Below are positions 24,560-35,704 of a stretch of 60,000 nt of DNA, in pieces. Each line of letters opens with the position of its first letter. Positions within the stretch are counted from its first letter, which is position 1. Where the stretch lies: positions 661,483 to 721,482 of the forward strand of contig MNCI01010443.1 of the NCBI GenBank assembly GCA_015680685.1. Reading direction: 5' to 3'. The DNA is from Gnetum montanum. Its lineage: Eukaryota > Streptophyta > Gnetopsida > Gnetales > Gnetaceae. The notes below the pieces were generated by a model. It ran no database searches and had not been told where the DNA came from. It saw nothing but the letters and a program-made list of their open reading frames with translations. Position numbers and translations under genes: made by a program.

Positions 24560-25145
24560 CCTAATCAATGTAGTCTATGGCCTGAATGAAACCTGCCTGA
24601 TAGAGTTTGGTGATCTCATTACGAACTGCCAACGCTAATTTAGGCTTAACCTTTCGTGCTTTTTGTTTCACCGACCTTAACTTTGGATCAAGTATAATAT
24701 TGTGCTAGACAATTCAAGGATCTAACCTGGGCATGTCAATGTAAGACCAAGTGAATGCTTTTATGTTTTCTTGAAGCACATCTTCTATGTCTTTGGCCAG
24801 CTGAGGTTGCAATAGTGTACTCAGTTTTAATATCTTGATTTCACCATCAGGCATAGCGATGGGGGTTTCAGTCAATGGGTCTTCAGTGATGCTATCAGCT
24901 TCTATGTTGAGAGACTTTGTCATACCTTTGTAGTTTTCTAGCATTTGTTGTGTTGAGGCTATGACTGTGTCGTCTGTTGATAGACCTAAGTTGATGGAAC
25001 TTATGTCAATTTTTCTTGTGATCTTTCCGTATGGTCCATCGATGGTCAATGGTGTGGATAAATGCTGATAATCCATAGGTCTTGCTCCTGCCAATAAACA
25101 GAGGGCAGAGTGAGCTAGTAGGTGTTCTGATGCATTCCTTGGCAA
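24560..25145 (-). pseudogene. Protease-RT linker and RT fingers (A)
   Basis: From 25145 the frame reads through DIEDVLQENIKAFTWSYIDM and PRLDP (about 24760-24717), the segment that precedes RT in Tat-like polyproteins. Beyond a stop, LDPKLRSVKQ and KVKPKLALAVRNEI (24690-24610) continue into the RT fingers. Pol therefore restarts after the antisense gene and its arrays, separated from protease by about 5.6 kb. Confidence 0.75.
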
Positions 25146-25194
25146 CGTAAATCATGTATACATATATGGTGGTGGTTTATTGTTGTACCAGGAC

Positions 25195-25415
25195 GCATGG
25201 CAGTTTAAGGCCCTACCGGGCCAAATGGGGCAGTTTAAGGCCTTACCGGGTCGTGTGTGGTAGTTTAAGGCCTTACCAGGCCGTGTGTGATAGTTTAAGG
25301 CCTTGCTGGGCCATGTGTGGTCCTTTAAGGCCTTACCAGGCCATGTGTAGTAGTTTAAGGCCTTACTGGGCCATGTGTGGCAGTTTAAGGCCTTACCGGA
25401 CCGTACCTGTGATTT
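25195..25415 (-). repeat. 30-bp minisatellite between antisense gene and RT (A)
   Basis: Seven exact-length 30-base units with the core AGTTTAAGGCCTTACCGGGCC. Thirty bases is ten codons, so the - strand stays open through it (25436-25152) and encodes a 10-residue repeat of the type KALNYHTWPG. It is the same family as the array after protease. Confidence 0.9.
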
Positions 25416-25439
25416 GATGATGCCTAGTTGCTGCATGAT

Positions 25440-25896
25440 CTATACCGAAGAGTTTGCACCAAAATGTTCAGTGCGGACAACCAAAACTGACTTCCCTGGG
25501 AATATGGCATGTGGTAGTGTCAATTATCTCATCATTTTGTTTTGCATTTTCCCCGTACTTTGTACTTTGAACAAATTTAACTAAAATTAATAAAAAAAAT
25601 TAATAAAAAAATCAAAGGTGATGGCAGTGGCGGTGGGGTCAACTCGGTGCTATATATAGGGTGGTGGGCATGAGCGTGAACTTATCAGTTTCAAAGACAA
25701 CGTGAACCAAAGTTGCAGTGTGAGCGTACAGCTAAGCTGTAGCATAAGCGTAGAGCAGCAAACCCCAGCGTGAGCGTAGAGCCGCAAACCCCAGCATGAG
25801 CGTAGAGCAGCGAACTCCAGCGTGCAGGATTCAGCTCGGCAAGCAGGCTCCAAACCCCAGTGTAGGCCTGTGAGATTCAGCATAGAGGATGCCGAA
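25440..25896 (+). promoter_or_regulatory. Presumed promoter and 5' UTR of antisense gene (A)
   Basis: TATATATAGG at 25651 is a good TATA box on the + strand. It is followed about 30-240 bases on by an untranslated stretch with repeated GAGCGTAGAGC(A/C)GC and CCCCAGCGTGAG units (25740-25830), then the ATG at 25897. Above it lies an A-rich tract (25575-25612). The TATA position would place transcript start near 25680. Confidence 0.5.
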
Positions 25897-28800
25897 ATGG
25901 GCAAGGGCAAGGAGGTAGAAGGCCAGGGGAGGAAAGGGCCCGACTTGGCTTTCGCAGAGGAAAGTAAGACCATGTTACAGTGTTTGCCTAGGCCTAGGAT
26001 TCCATCGTGGCCTGGATCGGCACACAGGTAGGCTCTAATCTTACCTCAGTTAACTATTTTTATTTGTACTTGTTATCTGGACATAGACAGTTTTGGCAGC
26101 GTACAGGGTCTATACGCTGAGTGTAGATAGGTTTCGCAGCGTACAGGGTCTGTACGCTGAGTGTAGATAGTTTTCACAGGATACAGGGTCTGCACAGTGA
26201 GCGTAGATAGTTTTCGCAGTGTACAGGGTCTGTACATTGAGCGTAGACGATTTTGGTAGTGTGCAGAGTTTGCATGCTAAGCATAGATAGTTTTCACAGC
26301 GTACAGGATCTGTACACTGAGCGTAAATAGGCTTTGTAGCGTACAGAGTCTACACACTTGTGTAAATAGCTTTCGCAATGTACAGGATGTGTACACTGGG
26401 CGTAAATAGCTTTCGTAGCATACAGGATGTGCACACTGGGCGTAAATAGTTTTCACAGCGTACAAGATCTGTACGTTGGGCGTAAATAGTTTTTGGAGCG
26501 TGTATGCCAAGTGTAAACAGTTTTTGTTTGGTAGGATATACGCTGAGTATAAACATTTTTTGGATAGCGTATACGCCGAGTATAAATAGTTTCTAACTTT
26601 TTTCGAAGTATTGGCCTTCAATGTGGAATTTCGTTTCTCTATTTCATTTTGGTGTATAGCTGATTTATCATGGCATTCTGGTTATTTGTAGGGATCCTGA
26701 GCCTTTCATCCTAGTGGTTGAGCTAGTTGGGGTACTGGCATGGTTCAGGCCCCTTGATACCAACAAACCTGCCCCTGATCTGACTATTGACAACAATCGG
26801 GTATGGTTCAGGGAAGGGGCCGATGAATTCCTTGCTTTCATCCTAGACAGATTCAAGGTAGTGATATGGTCACACCTAAGTGAACAAGTGGTGTGGAGCA
26901 TGCTTGAAGCAATGTTGCCACGATCTTCAAATGGTGTCATGGTTTTCATGGTGGACATTGACGAGGGACCTCTTGCGATTGAGGAAGGTCCCTCTGGAGG
27001 GCCCAGATCTACTCATCCATTATCATGCATGTGGGACTTATTGCCACGTGGGCCGCACTATCTCAATAACACCTTGTTTTTGGCTACGTATGCACACACA
27101 TTATTTCAAAACCCTCCGGGCATGGTGTACCAGGTAGAGAGGTAAAGTTTTTTAGTTTGTCGTTTCTATTTTTGTCGTTTAGTGTTTGCTCCTATTTTGA
27201 TGACTATTATTTTGCAGGCCCCAAGTTGACAAAGATGGGATATGTGTCAATGATGATAGGCTTGCACTAGCTCACACTGCTTTAAAGACCTTCATGGTGG
27301 ATCCCACCCTCCACGGAGCTGTATTAGCTCAGACCAAGGGTGAGATTGTTCATTTCCATAAGTGATTTTCCAGGGCATTTGTACAATGCACGGCTTGAGG
27401 GTGGCTAAATGGAGATTGGTCACGTAATGGATCAGTTTTCCCTCGTGATACTGACTTGGGTTCTAGCAGCTCGAAGCCCACGACTGAAGGTAAGTGATGA
27501 TATCTCTTTGATGCCTTAGTCTATTTTTTTTGGCTGCAACGTTGGTCATACTGGTGTTATGGTTTTAAATTGTTTCTACAGTTAATGTCCCCCCTGGTGG
27601 AGACCCTGTTACGACAGGGCAGACTGAGAGCACCCTGTCAATGAAATTTGGGGAGATCAGCAAGGTGCAACGATGGCTACATACCAGTGCCCCACTGTCT
27701 ATTGTCTATTGCTTGGATGATGCCGACCTCATGGAGTTATTTACAACCCTGAGCCCTGATGTCTCTATAGCTAAAATGATTGGAATTGTTGATTTGTTTG
27801 ACAACTCCATCACCTATTATAGCACTCGTATTAAGGGTGTGAAAATAGTTTTTCATCTCTCAGCTGAATTCTTGCCAGACCTCTTCAGTGTACAGGCATA
27901 TGGTGTGAATGTGGTTTTGGACAGGGTGTAGAAAGAGCTCCATGTGGTGCGTGAGCTAGAAGATTGGTTGGGCATTGTCAAGGGCTCCAAGGGATTCCCT
28001 ATGCAGGGGACGTCAAAGGTGGTGGAAGTTAATGAATTGTATCCCCTTTTTAGGGCACGGGTGTTTCCTAAATCCATGTCCCAAGTGTGAAGAGTCTTGG
28101 GGTGGAAACCGTGCGCATCATGTGAACCATTTTAGAAACTGGGATGCGTTATAATTGGGCCCAATTTTTGTTGTCGGGTTTCCATAGGGAGATAGTGTGA
28201 TTGCATTCAAACGTTGAGGCATAGTTCCATTTTACCTTCACGTTCTTTGTAGGTTATCTACGTCGCTTGGCCAAGTTTTTAGTGGTTCGTGCAGATAATA
28301 AATATGTTTTACGGGATCGTACTCAATTATCTCGCCCGTGGGTTAACCATTTGTTCAAGATAGATAAGTCCCAAGATGCACCCAAGGGGATTGATGAATC
28401 AGTTTCCATTATAACAGAGTGGTCATCTAGTACTTCAATCCATACATGTGACAGTATGGGGTTGGAACTAGAAAATGTGCCCTACACTGCAAAGAGAGCT
28501 GAACGTGTCATCAAGGAGACCATCGGGAAAGCCAAATTGAAGATTCCGAAGCACGAACTCCCTAAAGAGGTGGCCTAAACTGTGGAAGAGCCAAGGGTGA
28601 AACCAGTATGTTTCAAAATTCCTGTTCGAAGTAAGTAAGCTTGGTGCACTTATTGTATTGTCATTTTTGTCTTATTCATTTTTTTCCTTTTGATTGCTTA
28701 CATGAAACTAATGTCTTCAAACCTGAGTCGGGAAGTGAGGAGACAGGAGCTAGAAACCATTATCGAGGAGGAAGAAGTTCCAACAGAATTAATAATTGAA

Positions 28801-30313
28801 GAGGAAGAGGTCAGCAAAGATCAGGTGGAAGTGATGAAAGAGTTGGCGGAAGACACCACGGAGACAGAACCAGTCAATGACTAGGATGGTGTTGATGAAA
28901 TGTTCAGTAGCTTCCTTAAGGGAAGATTGGACCTTAGTGACCCTCCAAATCAGGAAGGGGAGAGAGAACACGGTATATTCTCTTTTGTTTTATTTGTGAA
29001 TCATTGTTTCTATGGTGTTTTAATTTTATGTTTTTCATCACTTCCAGACGAAGATAGGACGATTCCTACGATGCGGTTAGAAGTGCCGATGATAGTGGCT
29101 CCCCTTGAAACAACCCCTGAAGTTAATACATCTCGCACTCATGCACCATTTACTTGGATCGAGATGCCAAGAAAAATGGATTTCATCACCAGTATCGTCG
29201 ATGAGGTGGTCGAACGCATTTAGTAGGCCCACCTTGAAATAGGTACAAATTTCTCAAGCATTTTGTGGCCTTCAACTTTCACACCCCTTTTTTCCATCTA
29301 AGACTAATGCATGTTCCTTTCATTTGTGTAGGAGCTAAGCTGAAGTGGGATTCTTCTGAGACCATTAGTATTGAAAGCTTGCCTGCACTACTGCTAGAGG
29401 TGGAATAGATAACAAGGCTGGTCTATGAAGAGGTGGCAGAAGGTCTTGTGCATAACGCCAAATCACTTTGGACCTGTAGGCGTTCCATTGAATATCTATG
29501 GCTGCAAATCTAGGCAAAGGAAAAAGAGGTTTCTGAGTTATCATCTGAACGTGATCATCTCAAGGCTCGTTATGAGTTCACCTCGGCTAGACTAACAGGT
29601 GATCATTCTTGGTGAACTTCCGAGATCACTTATACTAGATATTGGAACTTGCTAAATTGCCATGCATCACTGACTCGGAAACTAGCAGAGCGTAAGGCCC
29701 AGATAGATCTACTGAACCTCAAGTGCCAGGATTGGAAGGCTTTTGCTTCCAAGGTGCGTAAGTGGGGTCAAGATGAGAAGAACCACAAGAATCATTACAA
29801 GAAATCATTGAAGGAAGTATCCATAGAAAAACGTCAGCTTGAAATGTTCGTAGAGGGTCTGGGTCTACGTTCTGCATTTGATACCTTTGCTAAAAATACC
29901 ATTGTTGAGATGGAATCACCCATGAGGGTGATCACGACTGCTTCTGGGGAGGTCTCTGTGGGTGAATTTCCCTTGAAATGTCCCACATGGTTAGCAGTTG
30001 ACAAGGGGAAGTCCTTGGCGAATTTCGACTTGGGCCTTGATGGGACTGACTGGGCTAGCGTCTCAGAGGAAGAAATTCTTCAACGGTTGGAATTCGGTTT
30101 AGGGGGGTCTCCTATGGTAAGCATTTCATTGTTGTGAATTTTGTTCGTTGAATGATGTTTGGGAGTTTCCTCTTTTGTTCTTGTGTTGATTGTTTCTTTT
30201 GCATTTTATAGGGTCGAAGAGACGACAATGTTCAAGAAGGTGGCCCCAGTGGAGTGGGGACCCATGGTGCCGATGGGTCTGAAGGGGACAACCCTCTCAT
30301 CCCCGATGTTTAA
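25897..30313 (+). pseudogene. Antisense intron-bearing gene of element A (FCP1-like N-terminus)
   Basis: This gene runs opposite to gag-pol. My exon model, each junction GT-AG and phase-consistent: 25897-26027, 26692-27141, 27218-27339, 27436-27489, 27582-28630, about 28747-28972, 29048-29242, 29332-30116, 30212-30313. Exons 2-3 resemble an FCP1/SCP-type HAD phosphatase: ILVVELVGVLAW (where the catalytic DxDx(T/V) start would be, here with Glu), WFREGADEFLAFILDRFKV, VIWS, CMWD, NNTLFLATYAHTLFQNPPG. From exon 5 on it aligns with the D gene (VFPKSMSQ, TQLSRPWVNHL, DWKAFASKVRKWGQDEKNHK, EEEILQRL). Stops at 27929, 28576, 28882, 29221 and others, plus a frameshift in exon 5, break it. The downstream protein is of unknown function. 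Exon 4 and exon 6 starts are the least certain. Confidence 0.7.
26095..26590 (+). repeat. Palindromic array in intron 1 of antisense gene (A)
   Basis: About ten units of 45-60 bases. The best copy has CAGCGTACAG, loop GGT, CTGTACGCTG (about 26137-26159), a perfect 10-bp stem. Units continue as CAGCGTACAGG(A/G)TCTGTAC with GAGCGTAGATAG spacers. The core CGTACGC/GCGTATAC is the same as in the A LTR. Confidence 0.9.
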
Positions 30314-30319
30314 TTTTGA

Positions 30320-30689
30320 CTTTGAAACCATCCCAGCTCATATGTTAACATGAATCATAAATTGAATTTTTTGCTTTGAGTTGTATTGCACCGATGAATG
30401 GAATCAATTAACTGTTGTATTTGTCTAACTGTATATCACTACATGTATATATATTTCTACATATTTTTTGTTGCAGATTTTGAGTTTAAATGTAAACACA
30501 ATGCGGTAATGTAAAATGTTTTGGTTTGTTTTGTTGTTTAAGTGTAATGCATGAAGCGAGAATGCAAGTAGGAATGTAATTATAATCAAAGGATAATTGT
30601 GAAAAGGAAAATGTGAATAAAAACTAAATCTAAGCATAAATTCAGACCATGAACTTGAATTTGTGAGAAAAACAAAGTGTAAGAAAATG
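30320..30689. other. Region between antisense gene end and array (A)
   Basis: AT-rich 3' flank of the antisense gene. AATAAA occurs at about 30614 on the + strand and could serve polyadenylation. No gene seen. Confidence 0.4.
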
Positions 30690-30890
30690 GTTTAGTTTAA
30701 GGCCATTTCAGGCTCCATGCACTAGTTTAAGGCCATTTCTGGCCATGTGTAAACAAGGGAAGTTTCAGGTGGCGCTGGTGGATTTCTTGATAGACCAACC
30801 ATTTCTAATCATGGCTAGTTTTATGTCATTGCGGACATGATAGTTTAACATCTTTCCAGATTGTGAACGTAGTTTAACATCATTTCGAAC
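30690..30890 (-). repeat. TTTAAGGCC/TTAAACT array after protease (A)
   Basis: Two AGTTTAAGGCCATTTC(A/T)GG units (30692-30745) are followed by AGTTTTATGTCATTGCGGAC and two AGTTTAACATC units (30810-30890). The - strand protease frame stays open into it, giving VRNDVKL and VRNDIKLA as C-terminal residues. Confidence 0.8.
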
Positions 30891-31898
30891 TTGATTGTTG
30901 TTTAGTAATTTTTTGATTTTCCTCATTTTAATGTTAGAAGTAGCGTTAACGGGTATGATTCTATATTCATCATCTCCTTCACTGATCATGTTGAACGGTA
31001 ATTTGGCCCAAGGGACGTCTGATGGAACAGTTCCCACGTTGGTGCTTTCTGGTGTTTCTACACGTACTGTAGTTTCTACGTTTGTTGTAGTTTGCTAAAG
31101 AGTTTTGGGCCCAAGTGTTTCTGTGTTGGGTAAATTTTTCTTTGTGTCTAAGAGATTATCGCCTACTGGTTGTGTACATCTTTGTTGTTTATTTGTATCA
31201 TCCTGTTTAGGCTCTTTGAGCTTAACTTCTGAGCCTTGATTTGTATCTGTATATGATGAGATGGTAGGTATAGCAGCCTCCCCGTGTATAATGATTTTGC
31301 CACCTTCGTAAGATAGGTGAATCTCTTGGTGTATGGAGGAAGAAAATGCTTTCAGTTGGGCTAACCAGGGCCTTCCCAATATTAAATTGAACCTTGGCAT
31401 TTCGTCGATGACCACAAAGTCAGCAGATGTGGGGAATTGATGCCCTGCTACAAAGTCTAAAGTCACGGTGCCTTTGACTATTACGCGTGATCCACTAAAC
31501 GACTTCAAACACGTGGTGGTAGTTGGTCTAATTAGTTCCGTTAGTCCAAATTGTTCGACGATGGGATAGGGTACTACTACATTTGTAGTGGCTCCATCAT
31601 CTACATGCACTTTATGTATCTTGAATTGATTTATTCGTATTGTTATGAACATAGGTGCGGTTGTCACTTCTCCCGCTTTTTCATTCATTTTGATGTTGTC
31701 ATTGTGGAAACCTAGTGGCTTAAGAGTCAATCCTTGAGGTGAATACATGACCGCATGAATTGAAGGTTCATTTGGAGGCAAGTCTTCGCTTACTGGGATG
31801 GATGTCAACATGTGCACTAGGGCTTCGCGATGGGTTTGAGAGGTTAACACCAGGTCATATAAGCTTAATGAGGTGTTTTTTTGTTTAAGCGCCTGCGT
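30765..31898 (-). pseudogene. Aspartic protease region of element A
   Basis: This continues the gag frame after one TAG near 31900 and is open from 31850 to 31095 (251 codons). A second TAG at 31095 interrupts it; the same frame then reads DVPWAKLPF (matching DLAWANLPF in D) to 30765. The active-site segment is VHVDDGATTNVV (Asp84-Asp85-Gly86 of the open part). FSGSRVIVKGTVTLDFVAG and LILGRPWLAQLKA follow. Protease would cut the gag-pol polyprotein inside particles. The region shares LYDLVLTSQTHREALVHML with D just before it. Confidence 0.85.
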
Positions 31899-31901
31899 GA
31901 C

Positions 31902-34900
31902 CTATGTTAGAGATGTTGCTAAATCTTTACTATTGGGCGTATGTTTGTCGATAGTCATTTGGTCCATAGGGCCCAACAGTTTTATCTCATGCGTAGTTGG
32001 TTTATCATTTTTATCCACAATTGTTGATCTAGACATATCATGCTTTCCGGATGATTCACCCTCATAGCTTGTGTTTGGTTTATTGTTAGATGATGCCATG
32101 GGTATTGCACTTAACGAGGTGGGCTTGGGAGGTCCTAAGGCTAGTCGTTGACGTTCCTTTTCCAAGCGTTCCCGTGTAAGCTTGTCTGCTAGGCGCTCTC
32201 GTGTGTGGCATGGGGGTACAATTGGTTTCGGCACCTCAGGTTGCTTTGGCACCTGTACAATGTATGGCGTAGGGCGGGGTTGCGGTTGGGCGGTTGAATG
32301 TGGTTGAGCATTAGGCTGGCTAGGCACCTTGATGACATAGGGGATCAGTTTATTCTGTGTTTGCAGAGTGGAGGGTTGGTGGTCATCAAGAGATTCAGGT
32401 ATCCTAACAACATATGGAGTTGGCCTAGGTGGAGGTTGTACCTCCTTAGTTGCGACCACAAGTGATACTCGGACTACGTAGGGGGCAAGCCGAGTAGGAG
32501 GTGGTTGTGTGTTTGCGGTAGTGGTGGTGGGAGGTACGTGCACCACGTATGATTTTTCATGTGTTGGTGTGATAGAAGTTGCTACGGCGGGGGGTATTCG
32601 GATGACATAAGGTTTCTGTGGGGAGTATGATGGTTGAGGCACAGGTGTTTGTGCAGTGGGAGAAATGTGCACTACAAATGGCCTCTTAGGCATTTGCTGC
32701 TCATGATCGGAATGGATGGTGTTAATCCTATTTTTTTCCGGTTTGTTATCAAAGTAGATGGTATTAATTACATATGGTGCTTCTTTAGTATTTAGAGGAT
32801 CTTTATAAATGTCCATGGCCTGGTTTTGTGATTGGACCAGGTTGGCTTCATCAAAAGTGATTTGGCCTCCATCAATCATCCATTGGATATCTTGTTTCAA
32901 GATGAAACAATAGTCAGTTCCATGCCCATTACGTTGATGATAATCACAAAAACAATCCATTCTAAAGCCTTTTGAAATTGGGGGCTCATCTGACGTTGCC
33001 AGGCTTGGGTTTCTGAACCAATTGATAGAACTGATCATGCCTTTGGATCACCGTAGGGGACAACTACTTATGTTTCATTAGTTCGGCCTTCAACAGTTGG
33101 TCGAATAACTGTGATGGTTTCATGGGCAATGACGTATATTGAGAGGTGTCCTTCCTTTCAAAATTTCTCATACGACCCGGTGTAGGATTTTGTGATGCAG
33201 ATGATTCTGGTGTGGTCGTAGGAGTGGGTTTGGCGTAATTAGCAGGGGTAGTAGGCAGTTTGCTTTGTTGTCCCACATTCGCTTGTTGTGTTTCTGCTAT
33301 TTCCACTATAGTTGTTTTAATCTTTTCTTTATCTTTCTTACTATGTTGATTTCTAAAGGCTGAATAGGCAGGGTTATGATTGTTTTGGGCTGCTTCCTCT
33401 ATGTTCTTGATTTGTACAAACGCTTGACTGAGAGTGCATGCATTGAGATAATATGGTTTGGACTTGACAAAATTGTTGACAGCCCCTTTTAGGATGGTGA
33501 GGAGATACGTCTCCGGGATCGGCTCGTGGAGTTCATTGAGGGCAGCACTCCACCGTTGGATGAACTTTTGGACAGGTTCAAGAGGTGCTTGTTTGACCTG
33601 TATGAGGCTATCTAGTGTTGCTTCAGGCTTCAAGTTATACTTGAACCATGTAACGAATTGGTGTAACAATTCTTCTAGAGAAGATATTGAGTTTCGTGGC
33701 AAGGCCCGATACCAATCAAGTGCTCTCCCTGCGAGGGACATGGGGAACACTCGTAGAATGGCATGTGGCCATGCCTGAAGTAGCGCGTATTCTAGTCTAA
33801 ACATTATGAGGTGAGCATTGGGGTCTATCTCCCTATTGTATTTGGTCAGCATGGGCAAGGATACACCCTTGGGTAGTGTTAGAGGCGGAATCGAAGAGTT
33901 GATAGGGTCATCATGATAGAAGTCCACTACCTTCAGCTCTCCATCGAGGGCTGTTTTGAGGCATTTGACCTTATCAGTTAGCTCCTGCATTAGCTTTTTG
34001 GCATCAGCCTAGTCTTGGGCACTAGGTGAGATAGCAGGTTGGGGATGTTGTACAGTCATAGATTAGATTGTTGGATGGTGGGCTAGAAGGCATAAAGTTG
34101 TTTGGTTGGAGGATGTACTTGTGGAACATTTGTAGAGGGTGGTGCTAGGGGCAGCACGTTGTAGGTGAGGGGTTGCTGTTGTTGTTGGGGTTGTACTTGA
34201 GGGATGTTAGCTGGTAGAATTGTGTGAGACGGTATGTTATAGTGAGGGAATTGATGCGGTTGAGCACCAATCTCTGCCCATTGGCTAGTCACGCTTTGTG
34301 TAGGGGCACTCTGAATTGGTTGAGTTACAGTGGTGAAAGGGGCTCCTTGGGTTTGGATTCGTAGGATATAATGAATAGATGTAGAGTCCGGTATCACATG
34401 TGGCATCCTGATCACTCGAGGCGGGAAGGTTGCTCCTACATTATTTTGAGGAGGTTGTGTTTGCGAGAATGGAGATACTGTTGCAATGGGGGGAATAGCA
34501 AGGGGAAGTGTGTTGAGTTGCACATCGGTTACAGGAGGAATATGGATAAGCGTGGATGATTCTTGTTGAGGTATTTGTGCTTGGGTAATTTTAAATGGTT
34601 GGAGGGATGTAACTTCCCCTATGGCTGGATGAAACAACGGGTTTGCATAGGTTTGTGAACTAAGAGTATGGTACGAATATTCATGCTAGAATTGAGCTAC
34701 GAAGTCATCCTCCTCTTCCAATTGAGGATTTACTACAGGCTGATCTAGAGACTGACTCCTTTGTAGGAGGAGTTGTGAGATGAGCTCCGAGTGGTGCTCT
34801 GGGAGAGGGATGATATCATACGGGGAAGGGATGAACTCATGCCCTCCCCTATGGAAAAGTTCGTATTCTCTCTTAACCTCCATTTCGGTTTGAATCACGG

Positions 34901-35096
34901 CAAGGCCGACTTGTATTTTTACGCATATGGAATTATATTGCTCCTAACTTATAATGTTAAATGATGGGTTCTTCCCTTGCAATCTGAGAGACCAGCGAGG
35001 CCCTACCGTGGGTTGTACTACATGTTGTTGAACGGCCATGGGGCCTACGATATCTATGATAGGCTTGGTTGAAGCATTGGGGTTCATAGTGTTCAT
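31902..35096 (-). pseudogene. gag: gag of element A
   Basis: The start is placed at the ATG at 35096 (MNTMNPNASTKP), because WSLRLQGKNPSFNII and EQYNSICVKIQVGL follow in frame and match D. A proline/glutamine-rich section comes next (34640-34083). The capsid core is at 33990-33064 (SLAGRALDWYRALPRNSISS, PLEPVQKFIQRWSAALNEL, ETYLLTILKGAVNNF). The zinc knuckle lies in the next frame (33038 on), with Cys31, His34, His39 and Cys44: CX2HX4HX4C. After it come eight proline-framed segments such as PYVIRIPP, SYVVHVPP, PYVVRIP and PYIVQVP. One frameshift between 33064 and 33038 and a few TAG/TAA stops break the frame. Gag would form the capsid around element RNA. Confidence 0.9.
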
Positions 35097-35164
35097 GATG
35101 AACGGTTGTGAATACGACCCGGTGGAAGGGATATGAAACTAGTATACTTAGTACATCATACACC

Positions 35165-35570
35165 TACGTTCGCTACGTACAACGTATAGAATGGATCTTA
35201 GCATATCAGCTTCAATGAGCAGCATATAGTGACAGCGTACAGGTATACGTTAAAATGTGTAGGTAGAGCAGCTTACAGGTCTACTGAGTAGTGTAGACAG
35301 AGTATACATCGTACAACATATAGCGTATACTGAGCAGCCTAGAAAGAGTCTACGGCATACAATGTACAGCGTATACTAGGTAGCGTATAGACAGAGTCTA
35401 TAGCGTATAGCGTACAGGTCTGCTGGGCAGCGTAGACAGAGTCTACAGCGTACAACATAGAGGCCTGTTGGGCAGCGTAGACAGAGTCTACAGCATACAG
35501 CCTAGAGGTTGGATGGGTAGCATAGACAGAGTCTACAGTGTAGACTGAGCAGCGTGTAGATGCTGGGAAT
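35165..35570 (-). repeat. Element A 5' leader palindromic array
   Basis: Units of about 45-60 bases contain GTAGACAGAGTCTAC, a palindrome with arms GTAGAC and GTCTAC (35428, 35475 and degenerate copies), separated by AGCGTACA and TGGGCAGC. The array lies between the primer binding site and gag. Confidence 0.85.
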
Positions 35571-35680
35571 TCTATAGAATGGGGTGCAGATCTGGGAATT
35601 TCAGAGTTGGGTTTGGTGTCGATGCAACGTGAATCTCAAAGGATTAGGGTATGAGAGCACAGTAAGTTTAAGCAGTTTGA

Positions 35681-35699
35681 GGCCCTCCTTCTAGCATCA
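35681..35699 (-). promoter_or_regulatory. Primer binding site of element A
   Basis: On the - strand TGATGCTAGAAGGAGGGCC follows the 5' LTR, differing from the D site TGGCGCTAGAAGGAGGGCC by G to A and C to T changes. Confidence 0.65.
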
Positions 35700-35704
35700 T
35701 TTTC

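Noticed and set aside
25152-25436. A small repeat protein encoded by the 30-bp array
   Set aside because: The frame stays open because 30 is a multiple of three. There is no independent evidence of a protein, so it is listed as a repeat.
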